Below are positions 5,006 to 5,112 of a DNA stretch of 5,112 nucleotides, piece after piece. The stretch is from Megasphaera hominis (GTDB lineage Bacteria > Bacillota > Negativicutes > Veillonellales > Megasphaeraceae). The translations under genes and the position numbers were made by a program. Position 1 is the stretch's first letter. Each line of letters opens with the position of its first letter. Under the pieces are notes generated by a model. It was not told the origin of the DNA and did no database searches. It was given only the letters and a program-made list of their open reading frames with translations. The DNA is taken from contig NZ_JACOGK010000062.1 of the NCBI RefSeq assembly GCF_014269395.1, forward strand, positions 1-5,112, given 5' to 3'.

Positions 5006-5112
5006 ATGCTGCCACGTAATAGTTATTGTGCTTTTCCATCGGGGTTACTACACCCAGTTTTCTCTGTAAACGCTTAGTATTGTAATAGCCAATGTAATCC
5101 TCAATCATTGCA
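5004..5112 (-). CDS. IS3-family transposase (OrfB), C-terminal end, cut by the window
   Basis: The last 35 residues of a transposase are visible on the minus strand, stop TAA at 5006-5004. They include IEDYIGYYNTKRLQRKLG followed by VVTPMEKHNNYYVAA. The pattern I-x2-YI-x-YYN-x2-R-x4-LG-x2-TP is the characteristic end of the DDE integrase-type OrfB of IS3-family elements. The start and catalytic core lie beyond the window, so whether the gene is intact cannot be judged. It is convergent with the second RT gene and shares the 4977-5005 hairpin region with it. It indicates that the defence locus borders a mobile element. Confidence 0.88.
   Translation of the reverse strand, partial: AMIEDYIGYYNTKRLQRKLGVVTPMEKHNNYYVAA

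Larger units (their letters stand above)
4967..5112 (-). mobile_element. IS3-family insertion sequence, right end (partial)
   Basis: The transposase tail plus the adjoining hairpin mark the end of an insertion sequence entering from the right. IS3-family ends begin with TG; TGTACT at 4967-4972 is the most plausible terminus, only 4 bases after the RT stop codon. The exact boundary cannot be confirmed without the other end of the element and its target duplication. Confidence 0.45.

Noticed and set aside
1..5112. CRISPR array, tRNA or rRNA gene
   Set aside because: No regularly spaced repeats, no tRNA T-loop or acceptor-stem pattern, and no rRNA-like sequence were seen on either strand.

Overview
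The window is AT-rich and gene-dense, with strong AGGAGG-type ribosome binding sites, a TTG start and consensus sigma-A-type promoters. This points to a low-GC Gram-positive bacterium (Bacillota, probably a gut Clostridia-type genome). That assignment is an inference from composition and style, because no housekeeping gene is present. The locus looks like an accessory anti-phage defence island bounded on the right by an IS3-family insertion sequence.

Layout: (1) 105-992, minus strand, a 295-residue protein of unknown family whose C-terminal helical part carries an RNxxxH motif of the HEPN type. (2) 993-1605, about 600 bases without a credible gene but with a long imperfect hairpin, an H-type pseudoknot candidate and several small hairpins. 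(3) A promoter at 1610-1638, then a reverse transcriptase gene (1706-3140) resembling the first RT of a type 3 defence-associated RT system (DRT3; UG3/Drt3a). It is broken by a +1 frameshift at about 2279, exactly between RT motifs B and C. (4) 3139-3276, a compact RNA gene that reads on the MINUS strand, antisense to the RT genes. It has its own near-consensus promoter (TTGACA-N17-TATTAT), three stem-loops, an ACACACA tract and a U-tract terminator. (5) 3310-4962, a second, intact reverse transcriptase (UG8/Drt3b-like, YVDD). (6) A strong terminator at 4977-5005, then the 3' end of an IS3-family transposase on the minus strand running off the window.

How the parts fit: two different adjacent RTs plus a small structured RNA is the composition of DRT3. 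As I recall the published work (not verified here), the DRT3 RNA carries an ACACAC template that one RT copies into poly(GT), while the other RT makes the complementary poly(AC) strand without a nucleic-acid template. The ACACACA in this RNA appears only when it is read on the minus strand. Promoter, terminator and G-U-completed stem independently favour that strand. The main surprises are the inverted orientation of the RNA gene and the frameshift that separates the catalytic aspartates of the first RT.
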